Below, piece by piece: positions 17,256 to 29,589 of a DNA stretch of 64,000 nucleotides (position 1 is its first letter; the number at the start of each line of letters is the position of its first letter). The position numbers and the translations under genes were made by a program. The notes beneath the pieces were generated by a model. It saw nothing but the letters and a program-made list of their open reading frames with translations, was not told the DNA's origin and searched no databases. The DNA lies in the NCBI RefSeq assembly GCF_016595155.1, contig NZ_JAENGP010000001.1, forward strand, positions 248,001 through 312,000. Direction: 5' to 3'. The DNA comes from Advenella mandrilli (GTDB lineage: Bacteria > Pseudomonadota > Gammaproteobacteria > Burkholderiales > Burkholderiaceae_B).

Positions 17256-17280
17256 CCCCTGTTTGCCTTGTCAACAGGGG
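17256..17280 (-). terminator. Terminator of the 38-residue gene
   Basis: CCCCTGTT (17256-17263) pairs with AACAGGGG (17273-17280). Read on the minus strand the stem ends in CTTTT, nine bases after the stop of the small membrane gene. It could also act weakly on the plus strand. Confidence 0.6.
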
Positions 17281-17289
17281 TTTCATTCC

Positions 17290-17406
17290 CTAATACAGGG
17301 AACTGGCCCAAAGCGAAAGCAGGCCAATTGCGCTAAAAAAAGCAATAATAAAGCCAATGGTCAGGACGATGATTTTTCTTTTTGTCTGCATTCTTTTATT
17401 TGCCAT
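17290..17406 (-). CDS. 38-residue single-span membrane protein
   Basis: A short open frame in an otherwise empty interval. It has a basic N-terminus (MANKRMQTKRK), one hydrophobic helix (IIVLTIGFIIAFFSAIGLLS) and a short tail, LWASSLY. This positive-inside design is typical of genuine small inner-membrane proteins. A terminator-like hairpin follows nine bases after the stop. The first ATG lacks a clear ribosome site; a second at residue 6 is possible. No family is recognised. Confidence 0.5.
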   Translation of the reverse strand: MANKRMQTKRKIIVLTIGFIIAFFSAIGLLSLWASSLY

Positions 17407-17590
17407 TTAAAGTTGAACAGTCAAGTTTGATTATGTGGGTGGTTTGACAGAAGGGCAATGCATGAAAGCACTATAAAAAAGCAAGACAATTCATCGGGCA
17501 CAATAAATGAACGGATGAAAAATACCGGTTTTGCCCGAACCGGTTTTGTAGAAAGTCAATTTAAGGGAAGAAAAAAAAGTGCAGCTCAGT

Positions 17591-20144
<2,554 letters not shown>

Positions 20145-20171
20145 GTCTGGTATAAAAAGTATTTGAATATT

Positions 20172-20215
20172 CCGTTGCGTTTACGAGACTCTTGGAAACG
20201 CAACGGTTTATTTTT
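20172..20215 (+). terminator. Terminator after kdsA
   Basis: A perfect 11-bp stem, CCGTTGCGTTT (20172-20182) with AAACGCAACGG (20196-20206), is followed by a T-rich run. It lies 27 bases after the kdsA stop. Confidence 0.93.
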
Positions 20216-20225
20216 ACTTATTTAA

Positions 20226-20257
20226 TTGACAGTAAAATAATTTCAACTAAAATAGTT
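20226..20257 (+). promoter_or_regulatory. Promoter of the MFS-marR operon with overlapping palindrome
   Basis: TTGACA (20226-20231), 16 bases, then TAAAAT (20248-20253) makes a near-consensus sigma-70 promoter. The perfect dyad AACTA-AAA-TAGTT (20245-20257) covers the -10. A MarR-type dimer bound here would block transcription, and the second gene of the operon encodes a MarR protein. Confidence 0.65.
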
Positions 20258-20290
20258 TCACGATCAATTAATTTTTGAAGTGTTACTATC

Positions 20291-21901
20291 ATGTCTGCAC
20301 AACCCATTAATGTTGATGATGAAGATTCGGGCACCGGAAGACGGTTGCCGTTTCGTCAGTCACTCCTGGCTATTATCGGCTTGTGTTTTGTTACCATTCT
20401 GGTTGGGCTGGATCAGTCTATTGTTAGTACGGCCATGCCGACCATTGCGGCAGAATTGAACAGTTTTGATTTGTATGCCTGGGTAGGAACGTCTTATTTG
20501 CTGGCTTCGGTTATTACTGTACCCATTTTTGGACGTCTGGGTGATTTTTACGGTCGCAAGCCATTTGTCATTGCCTCAATTATTATTTTTACCACTGCGT
20601 CCATACTTAGTGGCATGGCTGACAGCATGATGTACCTGATTCTTTCCCGCGCCTTGCAGGGTATCGGCGGCGGTATGCTGGTGGGAACGGCATTTGCCTG
20701 CATTCCTGACTTGTTTCCGGTCGCGGCGGTCAGGCTGAAATGGCAGGTTTTCTTAAGTTCTTCATTTGGTATTGCCAGCGTGATTGGCCCTTCGCTAGGT
20801 GGTTTTCTTACCGAGTATTATGGTTGGCGATCTATTTTTTTCGTCAATGTGCCCATTAGCCTGTTGGGGCTTTGGTTTGTTTGGCAATACTTGCCGCTTA
20901 TCCGTTATGAGCATAAGCAAACCATCCGGCTGGACTGGATTGGAGCCGTGTTAATTACCTTGGCATTGGGCAGCCTGCAATTGTTTGTTGAAATGTTGGG
21001 GCGGCATGGCATGGGTTGGGAAGTGGCCATGCTGGGGCTGGTGTTTGTGTTGTTTACGGTCATTTTGATTAAATGGGAATCTTATTGTCCTTATGCGCTG
21101 ATACCCCTTGAGCTTTTTCGTGTGAAAAGCCTGAATGTATTGTTTTTATTGTCGTTGTTGCTGGGTTTTACCCTGTTCAGCCTGTTGTTTTACATTCCGC
21201 TTTTCCTGCAAGGAGGCTTTGGGCTGTCTCCTAATGAGGCAGGTATCTTAATCACGCCTTTGGTGGTGTGCGTAACAGTAGGCAGCATTATAAGCGGACG
21301 GGTTGTTACCCGGCTAAGCCGTCCCAACCATATTTTATATGTCGGTTTTATACTGGTTTTGATTTGTGTCCTGGGGACGATTTTCTCCAACCGTGGCGGT
21401 TCATCATATGTTTTTATGGCTTATATGGTGCTTGGCGGCGTGGGGCTTGGCATGATTATGCCTAATTTAACCATTTTTTCCCAGGAGGTGGCGGGCAAGT
21501 CGAACCTGGGTATTGCCACTGCCCTGGTTCAATCTATCAGGATGATTGGTGGCATGTTGGGAATTGCCATTGTGGGCTCCCTGATTAATTATTTGTATGC
21601 CACCGGCATGACAAGGCAATTAAGCGGCAATATACCCAATGACTCATTTCCGGACTTATATGACCCCCAGCTTTTGGTGAATCCTCCCCAGCAGCTGGCT
21701 TTGCAGGAACAGGCGCGGCAAATGGGGATGGGTGATATTCAAAGCTGGATTGATATTGGCCGTGAAACCCTGACGGTATCCATCCATTCGGGCTTCTGGA
21801 TTGTGTTTGCCTTAACCTTGTTAGCCGCTGTTTGGGTATACCGATTACCTTTGATAGATTTGAAAGGCAAAAAAACAGTCCGAAAAAAGGAGGGCAAATA
21901 A
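20291..21901 (+). CDS. MFS drug exporter, DHA2 (14-helix) family
   Basis: A 536-residue inner-membrane proton antiporter related to EmrB/QacA. It has the DHA2 marker LDQSIVSTAMPTI in the first helix, motif A GRLGDFYGRK, and the motif C region SVIGPSLGGFL. Fourteen membrane segments fit the hydrophobic profile. No EmrA-like membrane-fusion partner is adjacent, so it probably exports to the periplasm. The following marR gene starts immediately after the stop codon. Confidence 0.93.
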   Translation: MSAQPINVDDEDSGTGRRLPFRQSLLAIIGLCFVTILVGLDQSIVSTAMPTIAAELNSFDLYAWVGTSYLLASVITVPIFGRLGDFYGRKPFVIASIIIFTTASILSGMADSMMYLILSRALQGIGGGMLVGTAFACIPDLFPVAAVRLKWQVFLSSSFGIASVIGPSLGGFLTEYYGWRSIFFVNVPISLLGLWFVWQYLPLIRYEHKQTIRLDWIGAVLITLALGSLQLFVEMLGRHGMGWEVAMLGLVFVLFTVILIKWESYCPYALIPLELFRVKSLNVLFLLSLLLGFTLFSLLFYIPLFLQGGFGLSPNEAGILITPLVVCVTVGSIISGRVVTRLSRPNHILYVGFILVLICVLGTIFSNRGGSSYVFMAYMVLGGVGLGMIMPNLTIFSQEVAGKSNLGIATALVQSIRMIGGMLGIAIVGSLINYLYATGMTRQLSGNIPNDSFPDLYDPQLLVNPPQQLALQEQARQMGMGDIQSWIDIGRETLTVSIHSGFWIVFALTLLAAVWVYRLPLIDLKGKKTVRKKEGK

Positions 21902-22327
21902 ATGGCTTTGGAACTTGAAATGATGCAGCGGGTAGGGCGTATTTACCGGACCTGGGTCAGGCTGTTTGAATCCGAAGTGGGTATCCCGGGGGTAAGGTGG
22001 CGAATTCTGCTGGCGTTGGGGGATGAGCCTGTTTCACAAAAACAACTGGTCAGTTCGCTGGATATCGATGCGGCTACCCTTACGCGACATGTAAAAACCA
22101 TGGAAACAGAAGGTTGGGTCAAGCGTTCCATGGACCAGAATGATAACCGGGTAACCAATGTATTGCTGACCGGAAAAGGGCATAACTTCAGGACAGAAAC
22201 CTGGGTCAGGCGTGATGTGTTTCTGGCCAAAATAACCCTTGGTCTACCTGAAGATGAAATTCATGTGTTGATTGCCACGCTTGATAAAATACAAGCCCGT
22301 CTTTGTCATGTACAATTTAGCCTATGA
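21902..22327 (+). CDS. MarR-family transcriptional regulator
   Basis: A 141-residue dimeric winged-helix repressor. The recognition region is KQLVSSLDIDAATLTRHVKTMETEGWVKR, in family form, followed by the wing DQNDNRVTNVLLTGKG. ATG 21902 follows the pump stop with no gap, and its AGGAGG site lies inside the end of the pump gene. Context suggests it represses its own operon through the dyad at 20245-20257 and is released by a pump substrate. The ligand is unknown. Confidence 0.92.
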   Translation: MALELEMMQRVGRIYRTWVRLFESEVGIPGVRWRILLALGDEPVSQKQLVSSLDIDAATLTRHVKTMETEGWVKRSMDQNDNRVTNVLLTGKGHNFRTETWVRRDVFLAKITLGLPEDEIHVLIATLDKIQARLCHVQFSL

Positions 22328-22349
22328 CAAAAACCTTTGTAATACTTGA

Positions 22350-23663
<1,314 letters not shown>

Positions 23664-23678
23664 TCGTCCGTCTATTTC

Positions 23679-24038
23679 ATGCGTTTGCTCTTTTTGTCGC
23701 TTTTACTGGCTTGTCTGGCTATTCAGTATCCCCTCTGGAAGGGGGATTCGGGACGGCTGCGCGTGGAAGAATTAAAAGGGCAAATTCAAGAGCAACATGA
23801 AAAAAATAAGGCATTGTTGGCTCGCAATAATGCCATGAAAGCCGAAGTACAGGATTTGGACTCAGGAACCCAGGCCCTTGAAGATCGTGCCCGCATAGAA
23901 ATGGGCATGATTAACGAGGGTGAGGCCCTGGTGCAAATCCTGGTTCCCAACGAGGCGGTACCTACCGTTTCCCTTCCTATCGGCAAAAAAGCCGAAGTCT
24001 CTAAGCCGGCTGTCACCCCCACTTCTACTGCACCATAA
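23679..24038 (+). CDS. ftsB: Cell-division protein FtsB
   Basis: A 119-residue bitopic protein of the FtsQLB divisome complex. A short N-terminal membrane helix (LLFLSLLLACLAI) leads to a coiled coil (ELKGQIQEQHEKNKALLARN) and the conserved ALEDRARIEMGMI region, all features of the DivIC/FtsB family. The C-terminal 25 residues, rich in Pro, Thr and Val, are an extension. It begins 15 bases after eno. Confidence 0.92.
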   Translation: MRLLFLSLLLACLAIQYPLWKGDSGRLRVEELKGQIQEQHEKNKALLARNNAMKAEVQDLDSGTQALEDRARIEMGMINEGEALVQILVPNEAVPTVSLPIGKKAEVSKPAVTPTSTAP

Positions 24039-24055
24039 ACCTGGGTTTATGTGCT
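24034..24055 (+). terminator. Weak terminator overlapping the ftsB stop
   Basis: CATAAACC (24034-24041) pairs with GGTTTATG (24044-24051), followed by TGCTTTTG. The stem includes the ftsB stop codon. The tight loop and short T run make it only a possible terminator between the convergent ftsB and TadE-like genes. Confidence 0.4.
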
Positions 24056-24059
24056 TTTG

Positions 24060-25088
24060 CTAGGTGCAGCAAAGGTTGATATCACAGGCCGGGTCTTGCC
24101 CATCTACTGAAATTTCCTCTTCCGGTAACGGTTCTTCTGGCGTTGCCGGCTTTTTGTTGCCTGTTTCTTTGCTTGCAGGCACTTGTTGGCTGGGGGGTAC
24201 GGACGCTTGCGAGGGGTTGGGTGAGGTCGTGCCGGGAAGCGTTGCTGCTGATGTGTTTTGGCTGGTGCCTGGGCTGCACCACAGGCCTGTACATGCTGGC
24301 AAGTTGCCGACTTGCTGACTGCCAATGCCGCTTCCGGATAAGGTATGGCTGTAAAGTACTTTTCCGCCAGCTTCTGCCGGCCATAAAACGGGATGGGACT
24401 GCATGCTGATAGACAGGGTTTGTTTAATGGGCAGGATGCCCTGGCGCATAAGCTGGTTGCCGTAATTTTGCTGTTTGCCAGCCAGTAGTTTAAATAATTG
24501 GCTTATGCCGGGAATAAGGGCTTGATATGGGTAGGTAAGTTCTATTTGCAAGGTATTGGCCTGAAAAATATGATTACCCGAATAGTTGCCCGTACCTGTT
24601 CGCAGGTATTGTTCATATTGATAGTTATTGTCGATGGCGGGCAGACCGGTTTGTTGCGCGATGAGCAGGTCTTTACGCTGGAAGTCAATAAAATCGGCCT
24701 GACTTGGGCTTTGTATCACAATACGCCATGGGGCTTGACCGGTTTTTTTCTTGAGGCGATTGAAATAAGCCTGCATGCGTGCGGCAGGGTCTGGATAATT
24801 GCCGGCAGGTACAAACAGGGGATGCAGCGCTTTTTCAAAGGCCTGTTCTATGGTGTCTGGATTGGCATGGTTGGTGGCGGCGGCACGGGCGGCCTCTAGC
24901 AGGGCAAGACTGCTGGCCTGCCGGGTGATGTACCAGTATGATGCCTCCAGTGAACCCATGCCCAGCATTAATAAGGGGGTGGCAATCAGCAAGAATTCTA
25001 CCGAACCAAATCCTTTGTTTTGCCGGGTGCGACCATGCCTGGATGGATGGCTTTTTATCGTTGAGGAAAAAAAGAAAAGAGTAAGCAT
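24060..25088 (-). CDS. Orphan TadE-like pseudopilin-related protein
   Basis: The 342-residue protein has the TadE signature, GSVEFLLIATPLLMLGMGSLEA, a type-IV-pilin-like N-terminal helix. A long extracytoplasmic part of about 220 residues follows. The C-terminus is a Pro/Ser/Thr-rich stalk with cysteines (ACTGLWC and the final CDINLCCT). No other tad, flp or rcp gene is nearby. The only in-frame ATG before the helix is 25088; it lies inside the hslO terminator and lacks a visible ribosome site, so expression may be weak or controlled. Role unknown, perhaps an assembly or adhesion component. Confidence 0.75.
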   Translation of the reverse strand: MLTLFFFSSTIKSHPSRHGRTRQNKGFGSVEFLLIATPLLMLGMGSLEASYWYITRQASSLALLEAARAAATNHANPDTIEQAFEKALHPLFVPAGNYPDPAARMQAYFNRLKKKTGQAPWRIVIQSPSQADFIDFQRKDLLIAQQTGLPAIDNNYQYEQYLRTGTGNYSGNHIFQANTLQIELTYPYQALIPGISQLFKLLAGKQQNYGNQLMRQGILPIKQTLSISMQSHPVLWPAEAGGKVLYSHTLSGSGIGSQQVGNLPACTGLWCSPGTSQNTSAATLPGTTSPNPSQASVPPSQQVPASKETGNKKPATPEEPLPEEEISVDGQDPACDINLCCT

Positions 25089-25111
25089 GACGCTAGTCTG
25101 TGCTTACTCTT
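25065..25111 (-). terminator. hslO terminator overlapping the next start codon
   Basis: A perfect 11-bp stem (25077-25087 with 25101-25111; minus-strand arms AAGAGTAAGCA and TGCTTACTCTT) is followed on the minus strand by a T-rich tail to about 25065. The ATG of the TadE-like gene (25088-25086) lies at the loop edge, and its first codons are the T tail. Confidence 0.85.
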
Positions 25112-25171
25112 GAGTGCTGTAAATTGTGAATTTTACAAATGGCTGATTTTATCCTATAGCCCGGTTTGTGT

Positions 25172-26092
25172 TTAATGGGTGGATTGATTGCCCTTAACCA
25201 CAAAACTGTCTGGGTTTACAAACAGTTTTGCACAGTCTACCGGATCAAAAATATAGGGTTTACCGCAAAAATCACAGGAAATTTCAATTTTTTCCTGTTC
25301 GCTGAGGATGCTGGCCACTTCTTCGCTACCCAGCATTTTTAGCATGTTGGCAACCCGTTCCCGGGTACAGGGACAAAACCAGGAAATAGCAATGGGCTCA
25401 TAGGCAATTAAGGTTTCTTCCCAGTACAAACGATGGATCAGGGTGTCTTCATCGATGGAAAGCAGCTCTTCGGTGCTAAGGGTTTCAGCGAACTGGACCG
25501 CACGCTCCCAGGTTTCATCGTGGCTTTGCGTGGCCGCAGGAGCGCCGCCCGAAACGGGCAATTGCTGCAATAACAGTCCGCAAGCCTTTTCATCGTTGGC
25601 GGCCAGCCATAAACGGGTATCCAGTTGTTCCGAATGTTTCATGTAGTGCTCTAGCACCTGTGCCACTGAAGCGCCCTGCATGGGCACAATACCCTGGTAG
25701 GGTTGCATGCCTTCAGCCCTGTTTTTTGGGTCAAGGATGACCGCAAACCGGCCATTACCGTTGGCATTAAGCAGGGTTTGCAGGGTCCCGTTTTCGGGGC
25801 AAACAAATTCCTGCCGCATTTTGACCGTGGCGCGCAGGCGAAGTGCCGAGTCGCACTCAACCACAATCAGGCTAATCGGGCCATCACCTTGCAGCTGAAG
25901 AATTAAAGAGCCTTCGAATTTGATATTTGACGTGAGCAGGACGGCAGCCGCGCTTAATTCCCCCAATAGTCTTCGGATAATGGGGGGGTAGTGCTGGTGG
26001 GTCAGTGCTTCAGCCCAGGTTTGGGTAAGATTGACGGTTTGAACTCGCGTACTGCGGTCTTCAAACAGATATTTTTTTAAGGAATCGTTCAT
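25172..26092 (-). CDS. hslO: Redox-regulated chaperone Hsp33
   Basis: The 306-residue cytoplasmic holdase is activated by oxidation. The zinc-binding redox switch is at the C-terminus: CPC in WFCPCTRERV and CDFC in ISCDFCGKPY. The N-terminal domain has the family features SLILQLQGDGP and the GMQPYQGIVP segment. It is the upstream gene of its own unit, ending at a strong terminator. The gamma-carbonic anhydrase gene upstream ends 30 bases before its start. Confidence 0.96.
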   Translation of the reverse strand: MNDSLKKYLFEDRSTRVQTVNLTQTWAEALTHQHYPPIIRRLLGELSAAAVLLTSNIKFEGSLILQLQGDGPISLIVVECDSALRLRATVKMRQEFVCPENGTLQTLLNANGNGRFAVILDPKNRAEGMQPYQGIVPMQGASVAQVLEHYMKHSEQLDTRLWLAANDEKACGLLLQQLPVSGGAPAATQSHDETWERAVQFAETLSTEELLSIDEDTLIHRLYWEETLIAYEPIAISWFCPCTRERVANMLKMLGSEEVASILSEQEKIEISCDFCGKPYIFDPVDCAKLFVNPDSFVVKGNQSTH

Positions 26093-26122
26093 GACAGCAA
26101 GAAAAATATGACCTGAGACGGA

Positions 26123-26644
26123 TTAATCAAGGCGTTTCAGGTGTTGAGAGTAGCGTTTGCCTTGTTCCACGTAGTGGCGGGTACCTGCATGAACACCGGC
26201 AAGATCTTCATCGGTCAGGGTGCGGGCAATTTTTGCAACACCAATTACCAGTGAGTTGTCGGGAATCACTTTTCCTTCGGGCACAATGGCGCCAGCACCA
26301 ATGATACAGTTTTTACCAATAACCGCATTGTTAAGCACAATGGCCTGCATGCCAATTAATGAGCCTTCACCAATGGTGCAGCCGTGTAACATGGCCTGAT
26401 GGCCTACGGTTACATTTTTGGCAATATAAAGCGGTACGCCTTCATCAACGTGCAAGACACTGCCTTCCTGGACGTTGCTGTTTTCATCGATGGTAATGCT
26501 GGCATTATCGGCCCGAATTGAAACATTGGCCCAAATGCTGACATTGGCGGCTAGTGTTACGTTACCAATCAGGGTGGCATTCTCAAAGATAAATGCACTG
26601 GGATCAATATTGGGTACCAGGTTTTCAAGTTGGTAAATGGCCAT
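26123..26644 (-). CDS. Gamma-carbonic-anhydrase-like hexapeptide protein
   Basis: A 173-residue left-handed beta-helix protein of the YrdA/PaaY/CaiE group, expected to be a trimer binding zinc at subunit interfaces. The three likely histidine ligands are in SVLHVDEG and VGHQAMLHGC. Hexapeptide repeats run through the centre. ATG 26644 has an AAGGA site; the frame extends to a TTG at 26659 inside the previous gene. It lies 11 bases after the degenerate adenylate-forming gene and is probably cotranscribed with it. Activity on CO2 or on CoA thioesters cannot be told apart here. Confidence 0.9.
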   Translation of the reverse strand: MAIYQLENLVPNIDPSAFIFENATLIGNVTLAANVSIWANVSIRADNASITIDENSNVQEGSVLHVDEGVPLYIAKNVTVGHQAMLHGCTIGEGSLIGMQAIVLNNAVIGKNCIIGAGAIVPEGKVIPDNSLVIGVAKIARTLTDEDLAGVHAGTRHYVEQGKRYSQHLKRLD

Positions 26645-26655
26645 TTGGTTTCCTT

Positions 26656-28017
26656 TCAAGAAATGGATTCACTGACAGGGTTTGTGGTGTCTAGGGGATC
26701 AAGGGGAGTACGCCAGATGTAGCCATCGTTATCGGCATGGCCCAGAACTCCGGTGCTGACCCACTCGCCCAGTTTGGGCGTTTCATGAATTTGTGCATTA
26801 GACCAGTAAGACAGGGTAACGGTTGGGTCGGGATAGTCATATTGATCGGTGGTATGGATGGCAATTTCACCTGTTTGCCCCGATTCAACCTCTTCCCCTT
26901 CTTCATTGATAATGGCGATGGCATGGCCTGGATAGGGCTTGCCTATACTGCCGTGCAATGATGGCCATTTTTCATGACTTTCACCAATGATGTAACCAAA
27001 GCCAAGCGGTGCAAAAATGCTGTTAATGCTGACATTGAAACGTTCGTTGACCCAGTTGCGCAATGCCTGGGTGATGTCGGTGTCGGGACAGGTAATGCAA
27101 CGGATGGCAATGTGGAATTCGAGCAGGGGATCGGTGTGATTTTTGATGCGCTCCAGTTCGTGGCTGGACACAAGCATGTTGGTAATTTGGTAGTGTTCCA
27201 GCAGGGTGAACAGGCGCGGAATGGTGCGTCCGCTGGGGCAACCAACAATAGAGCGGCCAAAGTAAAGCGTTGGCAGCAAGGCGTTGAGCAGGCCGTTGGG
27301 CGTATTCCAGTCAAAGGAAGTCCAGAAGATATCCTTGCCTTTGGGAAACCAGTTTTGGGAAGCCACAAAGCCGGGCAGTGTGCCAATTAAGGCACTATGG
27401 TGCACCATGGTGCCTTTGAGCAGTTTATTTTCAGAAGGGTGCGGGTAGATGAGCAACGCCGGTGAGTCGGCAGCCACAATAACCGGCGTAAAGGTACCAG
27501 GTTGTCTTGCCAGCAAGGTACGCCATGAAATAATACGCTCATCTTCGGTATGAATGCCAATAATCTGTTTGACCGGAGAATGATTGTCGATGGCCGACAT
27601 CATGGGGGCAATGGAATGCTTGTCAACAATGGCCACCCTGGCTTGTGAATCGTGAATGCGTTCGGCATATTCGGCCGCGGTCAGGGTTGCGGTTAGCGGT
27701 ACGGCAATGGCACCCACGGTAAGTGCCGCCAACTGGGTTACCGCACTTTCTGCCGAGTGTTGCAGGGCAATGGCAATACGATCCTGGGGTTGTATGCCCA
27801 TGCGGATGAAACCGTTGGCCAGTTTATTGACTTGTTCTGAAAGCTGGCCGTAAGTCAGCATGGTGAGCTGGCCCACCTGGTCTTCGAAATAAATGGCAAC
27901 TTGACGGGCTTCGTGCGGACTGGAGGCCCAGCGATGACAGCAGGCATCCGCAATATTGAAATGTGATGGAACTAACCATTCAAATGATTGATACAGTGAA
28001 TTATATTGATCTGTCAT
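26656..28017 (-). CDS. Degenerate, C-terminally short acyl-CoA-synthetase-like protein
   Basis: The N-terminus, SLYQSFEWLVPSHFNIADACC, and the fold match bacterial acyl-CoA synthetases of the ANL adenylate-forming superfamily. However, the motifs are eroded. The P-loop TSGTTGxPKG is replaced by YPHPSENKLLKG. The Y-G-x-T-E motif is absent in FAPLGFGYIIGES. The Y-x-T-G-D motif reads STGVLGH. The protein stops about 453 residues in, lacking the C-terminal domain with the catalytic lysine. The frame is open throughout. I prefer ATG 28017 on similarity grounds; ATG 28071 would add 18 residues. It is likely a pseudoenzyme or a changed activity, linked to the gamma-carbonic anhydrase. Confidence 0.75.
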   Translation of the reverse strand: MTDQYNSLYQSFEWLVPSHFNIADACCHRWASSPHEARQVAIYFEDQVGQLTMLTYGQLSEQVNKLANGFIRMGIQPQDRIAIALQHSAESAVTQLAALTVGAIAVPLTATLTAAEYAERIHDSQARVAIVDKHSIAPMMSAIDNHSPVKQIIGIHTEDERIISWRTLLARQPGTFTPVIVAADSPALLIYPHPSENKLLKGTMVHHSALIGTLPGFVASQNWFPKGKDIFWTSFDWNTPNGLLNALLPTLYFGRSIVGCPSGRTIPRLFTLLEHYQITNMLVSSHELERIKNHTDPLLEFHIAIRCITCPDTDITQALRNWVNERFNVSINSIFAPLGFGYIIGESHEKWPSLHGSIGKPYPGHAIAIINEEGEEVESGQTGEIAIHTTDQYDYPDPTVTLSYWSNAQIHETPKLGEWVSTGVLGHADNDGYIWRTPLDPLDTTNPVSESIS

Positions 28018-28146
28018 ATGACTGTTTGAGAGGCCTGTTTTTTTGATGCTGAAGGAAAATAAAAGGGCCATTTCTGACCCACTTTTCCACTATAAGGTTC
28101 ATTCTAACATTTAATTGTCCAACCCGGCTATGTAGATTAAACAGGT

Positions 28147-29589
28147 TTACCTCAGGTCTTTGGGCCAGTTTGCAAAAGCGGCGGGGTTTGAAATAGGGAT
28201 GCTCATGTCCTCACCTGTTAAATGCGTGCCGTTGTTTAACTGGAACGTTATGATGCCATCATCGGAGTGAATGCTTAGTGTGCCATTCGGACCACCCGAG
28301 AAAGTTCCATTCCAGACGAAGTTCTCCATGGATGGATGCGAGGAATACACGGAGAGGCTGGCTTTGCTGTGTGGAGGTGAATAGGCACCCACATTCCAGA
28401 AAGAAAAGGTTAGTGTGGTGCTGACTTCTATTTCGCCTATGGTTTCAGTGATTGTCGTGAAGGCTGTCACTTGGACCGGTGTGATCTGGGCGATGAGGTT
28501 ACCGGTATTGTCCTGTTGTTCTGTATCGGCTTCGGGGTTCCAGATGGTATCGCCATCGTGGCGATCGTAGTTCTCGAAAAGATCGAGCAATTCCTTATCA
28601 CTGATTTTTCCATCCTTATAATCTTCTATCAGTTTTTGCAAGGTATTTTGGTTATTCCAGTTAACGCGTTGTTGATGCTCGTACTCTTTCTGTTCTTCCG
28701 GGGTGCGGGTGTGGATAGTGCCGGTTTTCTTGTCCATATATTCGTTTTCAGCAAAGTATTTGATATTGCCATTGCTGTCCATATACGGTTGAGGCGTGTA
28801 CCAGGGCTTGTTTATGTATTTTTGACGGGTTTGTTCATCACGGACGGCATCTTCGATTTCATTGATCCTGGGTTCGACATATTCTGTATAGGCTTGGCCA
28901 CCAGCCCAGGCGCCAGCGATTGAACCACCGGGTATGAAAGAGCCGGCCAGTGCACCGCCTGCTTCAGCCCCTTTCTTGACGCCTCCTCTCACTAAGGCAC
29001 CGGCAGCGCCTGTGGTGTCACCGGTTGAAAGGTAGCCGGTAGTTTCGGCCGCAACTGAAACGACGTCAAGGGCGTTAAGTACTTTACCCAGTTTTGACAG
29101 GAAGTTTGTTTTTGCCGCGGCCTGGCTTTGTTGTTTGCCGGACAGTTCGGCTTTCTTGTTGAGATTACCCAGTTTGGTTTGTGTTTTTTTTGAGGTCACG
29201 TAACCTGATGCCTTACGGCTTTTCGTCTGTATACTTTTGTTTAGCTTGTTAAATTCCTTGGTGTTATCTTTATGAATTTTATCCAGCTTCATTTGATTAT
29301 TTAGTGCGTAATTTTCAGCTATTTTAATGCTTTGCTGTACAGGTTCATCGCTGGCCGTTTCACCTGTTACGTACAGGACCTCTTCCAGGGTACTTAATTT
29401 GTCATTTGCAGGCGCTTCATCTTGCGCGACAACCCAGAGGGGGGAAGGCTGTTCATTCTGGCTTTGAGCAGTGGGAATTGCATTGAAATGAGTGGGGGGA
29501 GGTATGATAACGGTAGCCGTTTTTTGTGCCATGGCTATATCAGAGATGCAAAGCGAGAGTCCCAACGCAGTTAAAACCGAATAATTCAT
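28147..29589 (-). CDS. Large exported protein of unknown function
   Basis: A 480-residue protein of no family I recognise. Parts in order: signal peptide ending IAMA; Pro-rich segment; Lys/Asn-rich helical stretch (about 85-150) with coiled-coil character; a glycine/alanine-rich stretch (about 170-225, GGALAGSFIPGGSIAGAWAGG) able to insert into or lie on a membrane; a charged region with DPEE-type repeats of Asp, Glu, Gln and Asn; and a beta-rich C-terminal domain of about 110 residues. The Gly/Ala stretch after a coiled coil recalls colicin- or polymorphic-toxin-like architecture, but no toxin motif is seen. It overlaps the upstream gene by four bases (ATGA). Confidence 0.7.
   Translation of the reverse strand: MNYSVLTALGLSLCISDIAMAQKTATVIIPPPTHFNAIPTAQSQNEQPSPLWVVAQDEAPANDKLSTLEEVLYVTGETASDEPVQQSIKIAENYALNNQMKLDKIHKDNTKEFNKLNKSIQTKSRKASGYVTSKKTQTKLGNLNKKAELSGKQQSQAAAKTNFLSKLGKVLNALDVVSVAAETTGYLSTGDTTGAAGALVRGGVKKGAEAGGALAGSFIPGGSIAGAWAGGQAYTEYVEPRINEIEDAVRDEQTRQKYINKPWYTPQPYMDSNGNIKYFAENEYMDKKTGTIHTRTPEEQKEYEHQQRVNWNNQNTLQKLIEDYKDGKISDKELLDLFENYDRHDGDTIWNPEADTEQQDNTGNLIAQITPVQVTAFTTITETIGEIEVSTTLTFSFWNVGAYSPPHSKASLSVYSSHPSMENFVWNGTFSGGPNGTLSIHSDDGIITFQLNNGTHLTGEDMSIPISNPAAFANWPKDLR

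Noticed and set aside
17524-17548. Direct repeat ACCGGTTTTG (two copies, 15 bases apart) upstream of pyrG
   Set aside because: Too short and too loosely placed relative to the -10 to support a regulatory claim without comparison to relatives.
24060-25088. A Tad pilus locus
   Set aside because: Only one TadE-like gene is present; flanking genes are ftsB and hslO.
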